From Falsiroseomonas selenitidurans (GTDB lineage Bacteria > Pseudomonadota > Alphaproteobacteria > Acetobacterales > Acetobacteraceae), in assembly GCF_012103215.1 (NCBI RefSeq), contig NZ_JAAVNE010000026.1:1-64000 (forward strand): a stretch of DNA of 64,000 nucleotides, written 5' to 3'. Below the pieces are notes generated by a model. It was given only the letters and a program-made list of their open reading frames with translations, had not been told where the DNA came from and searched no databases. Below are positions 54,579 through 63,090 of the stretch, piece after piece (within the stretch, counting starts at the first letter, position 1; the number at the start of each line of letters is the position of its first letter). Made by a program: the position numbers and the translations under genes.

Positions 54579-55472
54579 ATGCAGCAGAGCACCACCCCCC
54601 TGACCGCGACGGACAAGCTGCCGTCCCGCGTCTCCTGGGGCGCCATCCTGTCCGGCGGCCTCGTCGCCGTGACGGTGGGCACCATGTTCAACATCCTGGG
54701 CGCCGCGATCGGCGCCAGCACCATCGACCCGATCTTCGCCGGCGGGACGCCGGATGCCGGCACCTTCGGGATCGCCGGCGGCATCTGGCTGCTGCTGGCC
54801 AGCCTGCTGGGCCTGGCCTGCGGCGGCTATGTGGCGGCGCGGCTATCCGGTACGGCGGACGATACCGACGGCGTGCTGCACGGGCTGTCGGTCTGGGCCA
54901 TCGCCTTCCTCGTCTCCGCGCTGATGCTGGGCAATCTGGTGGCCGGCACGGCGCGCGGCGTCGGCGCGGCGGCACAGGGCATCGGCTCCGCCGTGGCGGG
55001 CGCCGCCGGCACGGCCGGGGAGGCCGCCAGCCGGCTGGTGCCGGAAATCGGCGACCCGGAGGCGCTGGTGGAGCGGCTGCAGGCCGGCCTGCAATCCGGC
55101 GGCGACCCGGCGGCGCTGAACGAGGACCAGCGGCGGGCGGAGATCACCCGCCTGGTGACGCAGCGCGCCACCCAGGGCGCGCTGGCGCCGGCGGAACGCG
55201 AGCGGCTGACCACGCTGGCCGCGGCCGAGTTCGACATCGCGCCGGCGCAGGCGGAACAGCGCATCGCGGCGCTGGAGGCCGAGGCGCAGCGCCTGCTGGA
55301 CCAGGCCGAGAGGCGGGCGCGGGAGGCCGCCGACGCGGCGGCGAATGCGGCGGCGGTGGCGGCCTATTGGGCGTTCGCGGCCATGGCGCTGGGTGCGGCC
55401 GCCGCCGTGCTGGGCGCCAAGGTGGGCACGCGCAAGACCATCCTGCTGGCCGGTCGCCGCGCCTATAGCTGA
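54579..55472 (+). CDS. Membrane protein with central coiled-coil, PhnA-like annotation group
   Basis: A 297-residue protein. Three or four N-terminal helices (SWGAILSGGLVAVTVGTMFN, GIWLLLASLLGLACGGYVAA, AIAFLVSALMLGNLVAGTAR) are followed by a long soluble helical region, residues about 150-260, with heptad-like Ala/Glu/Arg repeats, and a final helix (YWAFAAMALGAAAAVLGA). It resembles alphaproteobacterial proteins often labelled PhnA-like, although no phosphonate link is established. CCGGAGG precedes the ATG. Function unknown. Confidence 0.75.
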   Translation: MQQSTTPLTATDKLPSRVSWGAILSGGLVAVTVGTMFNILGAAIGASTIDPIFAGGTPDAGTFGIAGGIWLLLASLLGLACGGYVAARLSGTADDTDGVLHGLSVWAIAFLVSALMLGNLVAGTARGVGAAAQGIGSAVAGAAGTAGEAASRLVPEIGDPEALVERLQAGLQSGGDPAALNEDQRRAEITRLVTQRATQGALAPAERERLTTLAAAEFDIAPAQAEQRIAALEAEAQRLLDQAERRAREAADAAANAAAVAAYWAFAAMALGAAAAVLGAKVGTRKTILLAGRRAYS

Positions 55473-55543
55473 GGATCCGGAAGAAGGAGACCGGGCAGGA
55501 CCCGTCCCCCGGGATTCCTACCGCGTCCCCCCGGGAGGGGCCT

Positions 55544-55617
55544 GCGCCCGCCGAAGGCGGGCGGGCGGCCAGGCCGGCGATCCAGGCGGTGATCGGTCCC
55601 GATCACCAGGATCTGGC
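55544..55617 (+). repeat. Dispersed two-hairpin repeat, copy 2
   Basis: Contains GCCCGCC-GAA-GGCGGGC and a perfect GGTGATCGG/CCGATCACC 9-bp stem around TC, then GGATCTGGC. It ends 1 bp before the stop codon of the small minus-strand membrane gene (TCA at 55619). See copy 1 at 53244-53364. Confidence 0.85.
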
Positions 55618-55618
55618 G

Positions 55619-55966
55619 TCAATGGCCGCGGGACACCGCGGCCTTGGGCGCACCGCGCCCGCCAAGCCGGCGGATGCCGCCGCTGAGCAGGAACAGCAGC
55701 ACGCCGAGCGCCAGAAGCCCGGCGCTGTAGAGCAGGGTGCCGGTCAGGCCTTCGCCCACCAGGCGCGGCCCCGGGCCGCCAAAGAAGCCCATCATCAGGG
55801 CGATCAGCAGCCCGAAGATGCCGAGGGTGAGCGCGACCAGCGCCGCACCATCGGCCAGCGTGCCGACCAGGGCGGCGAAGCCGGAACGCGTGGTTTCCTG
55901 GTTCTCCTGCAGGAAGCGGAAGAACAGGTAGAGGAAGACGGCCACGATGACGATCCAGAACCACAT
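55619..55966 (-). CDS. Small membrane protein of unknown function
   Basis: A 115-residue protein with three predicted helices: the aromatic N-terminal MWFWIVIVAVFLYLFFRFL, VALTLGIFGLLIALMMGFFG and LLYSAGLLALGVLLFLLSGG. Start taken as ATG 55966, with AAGGG 8 bp upstream; a GTG at 55987 would add seven residues. The 3' end touches repeat copy 2. No family recognised. Confidence 0.72.
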   Translation of the reverse strand: MWFWIVIVAVFLYLFFRFLQENQETTRSGFAALVGTLADGAALVALTLGIFGLLIALMMGFFGGPGPRLVGEGLTGTLLYSAGLLALGVLLFLLSGGIRRLGGRGAPKAAVSRGH

Positions 55967-56116
55967 GACAGCCACCCTTCTCGACACGGCGCCCGATCGC
56001 GCGGGGCGCCGTGCATTTGCATCAGGCGTGGCGCCGTATGCAAGCGCCGTCCATGCCGGCGTGGGTTTTGGCCTCGATGAGCACGAACCGGGGGTGCAGA
56101 CGGGACGAAGCCAGGA

Positions 56117-56764
56117 TCAGCGCCATCCCACGGCGCGGTTGGTGCAGTTCTCGATGGCGACCAGGACATTCCGCACCGACGTGCCGAGGTTCCAGTGGTA
56201 GCGGGTGGAGGCGGCCTGGACCATCAGGGGGCCGCGGAAATCCATCATGCGCTCGACAGTCTGCAGGTCGAGCGCCCGCCAGGCCCTGCCGCCCTGGTTG
56301 CCCTGGGCATTGGCGACATGGTTGCCCGAGCCCGTGGAGTTGACCGAGATCCGGAGCGGTTGGCCGCGCTGCACAACCACCTGCGGAATGCTGAGCCCAT
56401 ACTCCCGCTGGGCGGTGAAGGCGATGCGCAGCATGTTGCGGTTGCTGTCGAAGAAGGCGGCCGAGCAGCGATGGAAGCGCCCATTTTCGAAGATCCGGAT
56501 GACATCGCCGGAGCCGATGCGCCCCGCTGGCTCCTGCCGGTATTGCGCCTGCGCCGGCGGTGCCCAGACGCCGGCGGCCAGCGCCAAAGCAGCCACGCCA
56601 TAGGCGAGCGCCTTGCCGGATCTTGCCGCATCCTGCGCGATGCCCCCGGGTGTCTTGCGAAGGGCCAGCCGGCGACGCGGCCAGCCCGGAAGCCGCCGGG
56701 ACAGGGATGTCGAAGGAATGGCGGGGGCGATCCGGATGGGGGTGTGCAGGCGAGCAGCCATCAT
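56117..56764 (-). CDS. Exported protein of unknown function
   Basis: A 215-residue protein. A signal-like segment, GKALAYGVAALALAAGVWAP then PAQAQ, lies at residues about 50-75, unusually far from the ATG at 56764, so a later non-ATG start is possible. The mature part, about 145 residues, has two cysteines likely to form a disulfide (HRCSAAF and ENCTNRAV) and a beta-rich pattern (LRISVNSTGSGNHVANAQ). The ATG overlaps the stop of a decayed paralogue upstream. No family recognised; a periplasmic or surface role is likely. Confidence 0.7.
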   Translation of the reverse strand: MMAARLHTPIRIAPAIPSTSLSRRLPGWPRRRLALRKTPGGIAQDAARSGKALAYGVAALALAAGVWAPPAQAQYRQEPAGRIGSGDVIRIFENGRFHRCSAAFFDSNRNMLRIAFTAQREYGLSIPQVVVQRGQPLRISVNSTGSGNHVANAQGNQGGRAWRALDLQTVERMMDFRGPLMVQAASTRYHWNLGTSVRNVLVAIENCTNRAVGWR

Positions 56765-57191
56765 TTCAATCTCCCGCCCGAGGCGCGGTTGGTGCAATGC
56801 TGAGCGGCCACCAGCACAGGCTCGGCGGAGGCTCCGAGATGCCATGCGTCGCGGGGGCTCTGTGTCCGCAGGATCAGGGGGCCGCGGAACGCCATCAGGC
56901 GACGCGCCGTGCCGGCGGGCGGCCATGGCGCCCATCGGCCCTGCCGAAGACGGCGCGGGAGGCATGGGGCCTGGACCGGCTGGCGGTGACCGCGATGATC
57001 GGCAGTTGGCTCGGCCGAAGGGCGGTGGCGGCAATGCCGGGCCGGTCATGCCCAGCCGCACCCGGCGATCCGCCCGCGCGCGAGGTGGCGACCAGCGAAG
57101 CTGAACCGATGCGCGCCGGGACAGGACCCCGGCGCTTGTCCGATCTTGCCGTGCTGACCAAACCTGCCTCCCCTTTCGGGAAAGCAATCAC
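56761..57191 (-). pseudogene. Frameshifted paralogue of the exported protein gene at 56117-56764
   Basis: The 3' part, reading to the TGA at 56761, gives MAFRGPLILR, DAWHLGASAEPVLVAAQHC and TNRA, clearly matching MDFRGPLMVQ, YHWNLGTSVRNVLVAIENC and TNRA of the next gene. The 5' part matches only in another frame (RIGSASLVA against RIGSGDVIR; TALRPSQLPIIAV against TAQREYGLSIPQV) and the stretch encoding the signal peptide is missing. An in-frame TGA (57045-57047 region) and a frameshift near 56900-56960 block a full product. Confidence 0.7.
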
Positions 57192-57263
57192 AAAAAAGTC
57201 AGGCCCACAAGCAACCTGCTACAGGCATCGGCAGGGCGCCGGGATGCCGGGGCGGTCTCGCAA

Positions 57264-57286
57264 CGCGCCCGGCTTTGCCGGGCGCG
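57264..57286 (-). terminator. Strong hairpin downstream of ahcY
   Basis: A perfect 10-bp inverted repeat (CGCGCCCGGC/GCCGGGCGCG) around a 3-nt loop, 11 bp after the ahcY stop on the minus strand. No T-run follows, so it may act with Rho or protect the 3' end. Confidence 0.5.
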
Positions 57287-57296
57287 CCGAACCGCC

Positions 57297-58712
57297 TCAG
57301 TAGCGGTACTGCTCGGCCTTGAAGGGGCCCTGCTGCGGCACGCCGATATAGCCGGCCTGCTGGGCGGAGAGCGTGGTCAGCTTCGCGCCCACCTTGGCCA
57401 GGTGCAGCGCCGCCACCTTCTCGTCCAGGTGCTTCGGCAGCACATAGACCTTCTTCTCGTACTTGCCCGGGTTCGCCCACAGCTCGATCTGCGCCAGCGT
57501 CTGGTTGGTGAAGCTGGCGGACATGACGAAGGAGGGGTGGCCCGTGGCGTTGCCCAGGTTCACCAGCCGGCCCTCGGACAGCAGGATGATGCGCTTGCCG
57601 TCGGGGAACTCGATCTCGTCCACCTGGGGCTTCACATTGTCCCACTTGTAGTTGCGCAGCGCCGCGACCTGGATCTCGCTGTCGAAGTGACCGATGTTGC
57701 AGACGATGGCGCGGTGCTTCATGGCGCGCATGTGGTCGGCGTTGATCACGTCCACATTGCCCGTGGCGGTGACGAAGATGTCGGCCACCGGCGCGGCATC
57801 CTCCATCGTCACCACCTGGTAGCCTTCCATGGCGGCCTGCAGAGCGCAGATCGGGTCGACCTCGGAGACCATCACGCGGCAGCCGGCGTTGCGCAGGCTG
57901 GCGGCGGAGCCCTTGCCCACATCGCCGAAGCCCGCGACCATGGCGACCTTGCCGGCCATCATCACGTCCGTGCCGCGGCGGATGGCGTCCACCAGCGATT
58001 CACGGCAGCCATACAGGTTGTCGAATTTCGACTTGGTGACGCTGTCATTCACGTTGATGGCCGGGAACAGCAGCTTGCCTTCCTTCGCCATAACGTACAG
58101 GCGGTGCACGCCCGTCGTCGTCTCCTCGGACACGCCGACGATGTTCTTTGCCAGCTCGGCGAACCAGCCGGGCTTTTCCACCAGGCACTGCTTGATGAGG
58201 GCGAAGAAGACTTCCTCCTCCTCATTCGTCGGCTTCTCCAGGAAGGCGACGTCGCCCTGCTCGGCACGCAGGCCGTAATGCACCAGCAGCGTCATGTCGC
58301 CGCCATCGTCCAGCAGGACGTTCGGCGTGCCGCCATCGGCCCATTCCAGGGTCTTGCGCACATAGGCCCAGTATTCCGGCAGCGTCTCGCCCTTCACGGC
58401 GAAGACCGGGGTGCCGGTGGCGGCGATGGCGGCCGCGGCGTGGTCCTGCGTCGAGAAGATGTTGCAGGAGGACCAGCGGACATCGGCGCCGAGATGCTTC
58501 AGCGTCTCGATCAGCACCGCGGTCTGGATGGTCATGTGCAGGCAGCCGGCGACGCGGGCGCCCTTCAGCGGCTGGCTGGCGCCGTATTCGGCGCGCACCG
58601 CCATCAGGCCGGGCATCTCGTCCTCGGCCATGTTGATTTCCTTGCGGCCCCAGCCGGCAAGCGACAGGTCCTTGATGATGAAGTCCTGGGTCTGGCCGTG
58701 GGCGTCGGGCAT
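57297..58712 (-). CDS. ahcY: S-adenosylhomocysteine hydrolase
   Basis: A 471-residue NAD-dependent enzyme splitting S-adenosylhomocysteine into adenosine and homocysteine, which removes the product that inhibits methyltransferases. Motifs: [72 protein letters not shown] (NAD loop), [20 protein letters not shown] (catalytic Lys/Asp) and the C-terminal KAEQYRY. ATG 58712 has AAGGA upstream; an earlier in-frame start lacks homology. A palindrome typical of SAH-responsive control lies about 90 bp upstream. Confidence 0.97.
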   Translation of the reverse strand: MPDAHGQTQDFIIKDLSLAGWGRKEINMAEDEMPGLMAVRAEYGASQPLKGARVAGCLHMTIQTAVLIETLKHLGADVRWSSCNIFSTQDHAAAAIAATGTPVFAVKGETLPEYWAYVRKTLEWADGGTPNVLLDDGGDMTLLVHYGLRAEQGDVAFLEKPTNEEEEVFFALIKQCLVEKPGWFAELAKNIVGVSEETTTGVHRLYVMAKEGKLLFPAINVNDSVTKSKFDNLYGCRESLVDAIRRGTDVMMAGKVAMVAGFGDVGKGSAASLRNAGCRVMVSEVDPICALQAAMEGYQVVTMEDAAPVADIFVTATGNVDVINADHMRAMKHRAIVCNIGHFDSEIQVAALRNYKWDNVKPQVDEIEFPDGKRIILLSEGRLVNLGNATGHPSFVMSASFTNQTLAQIELWANPGKYEKKVYVLPKHLDEKVAALHLAKVGAKLTTLSAQQAGYIGVPQQGPFKAEQYRY

Positions 58713-58797
58713 GGGAAATCCTTCGAGGGACACTGGAAACAGGCTGCGAGCGCTGTAGCAGGCGGCAGGGAGGAGGCCAAGCGATTTCCCGTCAGTC

Positions 58798-58813
58798 ATA
58801 AGGATATCTTTAT
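58798..58813 (-). promoter_or_regulatory. SahR-like operator of ahcY
   Basis: ATAAGGATATCTTTAT is a 16-bp dyad centred on GATATC with 7 of 8 pairs matched, in a short AT-rich block about 85 bp before the ahcY start. I recall GATATC-centred AT-rich sites being described for SahR, the ArsR-family regulator of the methionine cycle. The divergent SGNH gene shares this region. Confidence 0.5.
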
Positions 58814-58914
58814 ATCCGATGGCGCGGACGCAGAGTGGCGGTCGTCACCGCCGCGGGTCTAGGCTTCCCGGCGACGCGCCAACGGGCGCGTCCCACAAGC
58901 AGACGAGGAAACCC

Positions 58915-59757
58915 ATGTCCCTGAACCCGTTCGGCCGGCGCCTGGCGCTGGCCTGCGCTGCGATGCTCGCCCTGGCCATCGCGCCCGCCGGCGCCCAGAC
59001 CCGGCCGCAGGTGCGCGACCTGGGGGCGGAGGCGCCGCGCTCCGCCATCTACATCGGCAATAGTTTCTTCTACTATAACAACAGCATGCATGGGCATGTG
59101 AACAGCATGATCCGGCTGGCGCCGCCGCCCGCCCATGCCGGCTTCGCCACCAGCTCCGTCACCATCAGCGGCTCGGGCCTCAACTGGCACGATGTGGAGA
59201 GCTATTTCCGGCCGAACGCGCTGCGGTCCTATTCCTTCGACCGGCAGAACAACATCGTCTTCAACACCAATGATCGCCTGTACGAGATCGCGATCATGAT
59301 GGATTGCAGCCAGTGCCCGATCCATCCGCGCCTCAGCGGGCTGTTCGCCGAATATGCCCGCAAGCACAGCGAAACGGTGCGCCGGCACGGGGCGCAGCCG
59401 GTGTTCTTCATGTCCTGGGCCTATGCCGACAAGCCAGAGATGACCCAGCAGCTGGCGGAGGCCTACACGGTGGCCGGCAACGCCAACAACGCGCTGGTCA
59501 TTCCCGCCGGCCTCGCCTTCGCCCGGGCCATCGCGGAGCGGCCGGCGCTGAACCTCTATGTGGCGGATAAGCGCCACCCCAGCCTGGCCGGCACCTACCT
59601 GGCGGCGGCCACCACCTATGCCGCGCTGTTCGGCCGCTCGCCGGAGGGCAACCGCCACACGGCGGGGCTGGACGCGGACACGGCGGCCTTCCTGCAGCGC
59701 ACCGCCTGGGCGACGGTGCGCGACTATTACGGGGAGCGTCGCGCGGCGGCGAACTGA
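58915..59757 (+). CDS. Exported SGNH/GDSL-like hydrolase
   Basis: A 280-residue protein with a signal peptide (RRLALACAAMLALAIAPAGA, cut before QTRPQ). The SGNH block I appears as YIGNSFFYYNNSMHGHVN, where Asn/Ser follow Gly; the Asp-His block is VADKRHPSLAGTYLAA, giving the catalytic His. Two nearby cysteines (DCSQCP) could bind metal or form a disulfide. A GAGGAAA Shine-Dalgarno precedes ATG 58915. Likely an esterase or acyl-group remover acting in the periplasm; substrate unknown. Confidence 0.8.
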   Translation: MSLNPFGRRLALACAAMLALAIAPAGAQTRPQVRDLGAEAPRSAIYIGNSFFYYNNSMHGHVNSMIRLAPPPAHAGFATSSVTISGSGLNWHDVESYFRPNALRSYSFDRQNNIVFNTNDRLYEIAIMMDCSQCPIHPRLSGLFAEYARKHSETVRRHGAQPVFFMSWAYADKPEMTQQLAEAYTVAGNANNALVIPAGLAFARAIAERPALNLYVADKRHPSLAGTYLAAATTYAALFGRSPEGNRHTAGLDADTAAFLQRTAWATVRDYYGERRAAAN

Positions 59758-59768
59758 GCCGCCCGCAC

Positions 59769-60599
59769 CTACTTCAGCGGAAAGCCCAGCGCCGTCAGCG
59801 CCTCGCGCATCCGGTGCCGCCCCGAAAGCCCGGCGGCGGTGCCGACGCGGCTCATCATCCGCTGTGTCCAGTCCTGCTGGCCCATCCCCTGGGCCAGCGA
59901 GAAATCGCCCAGCGCCTTGTCGTAGCCGGTGATGGCCGGCTGTTCCTCCGCCACCTGGTACTGTTCGCGGTGCAGCACCAGGGATTGCGGCAGGCGGGGC
60001 TTCACCGCGCCCTGCACCGCCGGGTGGCCCACCGCCATGCCGAAGCAGGCAAAGGCGTTGGGCGGCAGGTTCAGCTCGGCCGAGACCTGTTCCGGATGCT
60101 GCCGCAACTGGCCGACATAGACGGTGCCGAGGCCGAGGGATTCCGCCGCCACCAGCGCGTTCTGCGCCGCCAGCGCGGCATCGACCAGCGCCACCATGAA
60201 GGCTTCCAGGTAGTCCAGCCCCTCCATCTTCTTCTGGTGCGCCTCGCCCAGCCGAACCAGGCGGGAATTGTCGGCGATCCAGCACAGGAACAGCGGCGCC
60301 TGGCGGATGAAGCCCTGGCGGCCGGACAGGTCGGCCAGCCGGCCGCGCCGCGCCGCATCCTCCACCGCCACCACGGACCAGGCCTGCAGGTTGGAGGAGG
60401 TGGGGGCGGATTGCGCCGCGGCCACCAGCGTCTCCAGCGTGCCGGGCGCCAGCTTCTGGTCGGTGAAGCTGCGGATGGAACGGTGGCCGAGCAGCGTCTC
60501 CAGCACCGGGTTCGTCGCCTCCAGCGCCGTCTCCGGCCCCTGGCCGGCGCCGTAGCGGCCCTGCACCTGCTCCAGCGGATTCGCCGCGTCCCTGTCCAT
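59769..60599 (-). CDS. NfsA/Frp-type flavin nitroreductase
   Basis: A 276-residue FMN oxidoreductase of the NADPH-dependent nitroreductase family. The FMN-binding [20 protein letters not shown] opens the domain; [39 protein letters not shown] then LGTVYVG, and [20 protein letters not shown] follow, as in NfsA. It reduces nitroaromatics or quinones, or may supply flavin. Divergent from purH over 136 bp with no other supported feature. Confidence 0.93.
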   Translation of the reverse strand: MDRDAANPLEQVQGRYGAGQGPETALEATNPVLETLLGHRSIRSFTDQKLAPGTLETLVAAAQSAPTSSNLQAWSVVAVEDAARRGRLADLSGRQGFIRQAPLFLCWIADNSRLVRLGEAHQKKMEGLDYLEAFMVALVDAALAAQNALVAAESLGLGTVYVGQLRQHPEQVSAELNLPPNAFACFGMAVGHPAVQGAVKPRLPQSLVLHREQYQVAEEQPAITGYDKALGDFSLAQGMGQQDWTQRMMSRVGTAAGLSGRHRMREALTALGFPLK

Positions 60600-60735
60600 G
60601 CCCGACCCCTGCGCTCGTGTTGCGCCTGCCTATCGTGAAGCCATGCCGCTGGTCCAGGCCTGCCACACGGTCTCGGGCGTTGAAGCGGCCCCGCGGCGGG
60701 TCCATACCGCGGCGACATTGCTCGCAGGCTTCCAG

Positions 60736-62310
60736 ATGTCCGAACCCGTCCCGGTCCGCCGCGCCCTGCTCTCCGTCTCCGACAAGACAGGCATCGTCGA
60801 ATTCGCCCGCGTCCTGGTGGCGCAGGGGGCGGAGATCCTCTCCACCGGCGGCACCGCCCAGGCGCTGCGCATTGCCGGCCTGCCGGTGAAGGATGTCTCC
60901 GACTTCACCGGCTTCCCGGAAATCCTCGACGGGCGGGTGAAGACGCTGCTGCCGCAGGTGCATGGCGGGCTGCTCGGCCGGCGCGACCTGCCGGAACACC
61001 AGGCGCAGATGGCGCAGCACGCCATCCAGCCGATCGATCTGGTGGCGGTGAACCTCTACCCCTTCGAGGCGACGGTCGCCCGCGGCGCCGCCTTCGAGGA
61101 TTGCATCGAGAACATCGACATCGGCGGCCCGGCGATGATCCGCAGCGCCGCCAAGAACTTCGCCTCCGTCGTCGTGGTGACGGAGCCGGCGCAGCTGGCG
61201 GAGGTGCAGGCCGAGCTGGCGCAGGGCGGCACGACGCTGGCGCTGCGCCGCCGGCTGGCGCAGGCCGCCTTCGCCCGAACCGCCGCCTATGACACGGCCA
61301 TCGCCACCTGGTTCGCCGGCCAGAACGGGGAGGCCTTCCCGCCGCGCCTGGCCTTCGCCGGTGTGCTGCGCCAGACGCTGCGCTATGGCGAGAACCCGCA
61401 CCAGCAGGCCGGCTTCTACGCCGATGGCAGCTTCCGGCCGGGGCTGGCCACCGCCGCCCAGGTGCAGGGCAAGGAGCTGTCCTACAACAACCTGAACGAC
61501 ACCGACGCCGCCTTCGAATGCGTGGCGGAGTTCGAGGACCCGGCGATCGTCATCGTCAAGCACGCCAACCCCTGCGGCGTCGCCACCGCGGGCGATCTCG
61601 GCGCCGCCTGGGACCTGGCGCTGCGCTGCGACCCGGTCTCCGCCTTCGGCGGCATCGTCGCCGCCAACCGGGTGCTGGACGCCGCCGCGGCGGAACGCAT
61701 CACCGCGATCTTCACGGAAGTGGTGGTGGCGCCGGATGCGGATGAAGCCGCGCGCGCCATCTTCGCCCGCAAGAAGAACCTCCGCCTGCTGCTGACCGGC
61801 GCGCTGCCGGACCCGGCGGCGGCAGGGCTCACCTTCAAATCGGTCGCCGGCGGCTTCCTGGCGCAGTCGCGCGATGCCGGGCGGGTGCTGGCCGCCGATC
61901 TGCGCGTGGTGACGCAGCGGGCGCCGACGCCGGCGGAGCTGGCGGACCTGCTGTTCGCCTTCCGCGTCTGCAAGCATGTGAAGTCCAACGCCATCATCTA
62001 TGCCAAGGGCCTCGCCACGGTCGGCATCGGCGCCGGGCAGATGAACCGGGTGGAAAGCAGCCGCATCGCCGCCTGGAAGGCGGAGGCCGCGGCCAAGGCC
62101 GCCGGGCTCGACCGGCCGCTGGCGGAAGGCTCCGTCGTCGCCTCCGACGCCTTCTTTCCCTTCGCGGATGGGCTGGAGACGGCCGCCGCCGCCGGCGCCA
62201 CGGCGGTGATCCAGCCGGGCGGGTCGATGCGCGATGCGGAAGTGATCGCCGCGGCGGACAAGGCCGGCCTCGCCATGGTCTTCACCGGGATGCGGCATTT
62301 CCGGCATTAA
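60736..62310 (+). CDS. purH: Bifunctional AICAR formyltransferase / IMP cyclohydrolase
   Basis: A 524-residue enzyme performing the last two steps of IMP synthesis. The N-terminal IMP cyclohydrolase (residues 1-200) starts [20 protein letters not shown] and contains [20 protein letters not shown] and [17 protein letters not shown]. The C-terminal formyltransferase has [44 protein letters not shown] (catalytic Lys-His) and ending [13 protein letters not shown] 60736 was chosen on homology; earlier in-frame starts add an unrelated tail. Confidence 0.97.
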   Translation: MSEPVPVRRALLSVSDKTGIVEFARVLVAQGAEILSTGGTAQALRIAGLPVKDVSDFTGFPEILDGRVKTLLPQVHGGLLGRRDLPEHQAQMAQHAIQPIDLVAVNLYPFEATVARGAAFEDCIENIDIGGPAMIRSAAKNFASVVVVTEPAQLAEVQAELAQGGTTLALRRRLAQAAFARTAAYDTAIATWFAGQNGEAFPPRLAFAGVLRQTLRYGENPHQQAGFYADGSFRPGLATAAQVQGKELSYNNLNDTDAAFECVAEFEDPAIVIVKHANPCGVATAGDLGAAWDLALRCDPVSAFGGIVAANRVLDAAAAERITAIFTEVVVAPDADEAARAIFARKKNLRLLLTGALPDPAAAGLTFKSVAGGFLAQSRDAGRVLAADLRVVTQRAPTPAELADLLFAFRVCKHVKSNAIIYAKGLATVGIGAGQMNRVESSRIAAWKAEAAAKAAGLDRPLAEGSVVASDAFFPFADGLETAAAAGATAVIQPGGSMRDAEVIAAADKAGLAMVFTGMRHFRH

Positions 62311-62406
62311 TGAGAAAACTTTCATCTTGAGCCTCGGCCGGGGTTTGAACGCAACCGCCCCGGACCCATCTCGGCCCGCGACCGACACCAGGAAGGGCCC
62401 GCCCGC

Positions 62407-63015
62407 ATGAACCGCCTCCTCGACGGCTATCGCCGCTTCCGTGCCGAGACCTGGCCGCAGGAACGCGCGCGGTTCGAGGAGTTGGCGGCGCGCGGGCAGA
62501 GCCCGCACACCATGGTCATCGCCTGTTCCGACAGCCGCGTGGACCCGGCGGTGATCTTCGGCGCCGGGCCGGGGGAGCTGTTCGTGGTGCGCAACGTGGC
62601 CAATCTGGTGCCGCCCTGGCAGCCGGACAGCGCCTATCACGGCACCAGCGCGGCGCTGGAATTCGGCGTGCGGGTGCTGCAGGTCTCCAACCTGATGGTG
62701 ATGGGCCATGCCATGTGCGGCGGCGTCACCGCCCTGCTGCGCGGTGCGCCGCCGGAAGCGCGGGACTTCGTGCCGAACTGGATGCGCATCGCCATCCCGG
62801 CGCGCGACAAGGTGCTGGCCTGCACCCCGGCCGAGGCGGCGCAGGAAGCCTGCGAGTTGGAAGCGGTGCGCCTGTCGCTGGCCAATCTGATGACCTTCCC
62901 CTGGGTGACGGAGGCGGTGGCGGAAGGCAGGCTGGTCCTGCATGGCGCGCATTTCGGCGTGGCCACCGGGCGCCTGATGCTGCTGGGCGATTCGGGCGAC
63001 TTCGCGCCGGCGTGA
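62407..63015 (+). CDS. Beta-class carbonic anhydrase
   Basis: A 202-residue zinc enzyme interconverting CO2 and bicarbonate. Zinc ligands and dyad: Cys40, Asp42 and Arg44 in IACSDSRVDP, His101 and Cys104 in GHAMCGGVTALL. VRNVANLVPPW and the AALEFGVRVLQVSNLMVMG strand are typical. It starts 96 bp after purH; bicarbonate supply suits purine and fatty acid carboxylations, but co-transcription is uncertain. Confidence 0.95.
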   Translation: MNRLLDGYRRFRAETWPQERARFEELAARGQSPHTMVIACSDSRVDPAVIFGAGPGELFVVRNVANLVPPWQPDSAYHGTSAALEFGVRVLQVSNLMVMGHAMCGGVTALLRGAPPEARDFVPNWMRIAIPARDKVLACTPAEAAQEACELEAVRLSLANLMTFPWVTEAVAEGRLVLHGAHFGVATGRLMLLGDSGDFAPA

Positions 63016-63090
63016 GGGGGCTGTAGCCAGGGCGCGCGGCGGGGTGCCAAGCTGGCGGGCCCTGCCACGCGATTCGGGGAAGGATCGCCC

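Noticed and set aside
54827..55264. Minus-strand open frame inside the coiled-coil membrane gene
   Set aside because: Ser/Arg/Ala-rich composition and no motif; a shadow of the plus-strand gene.
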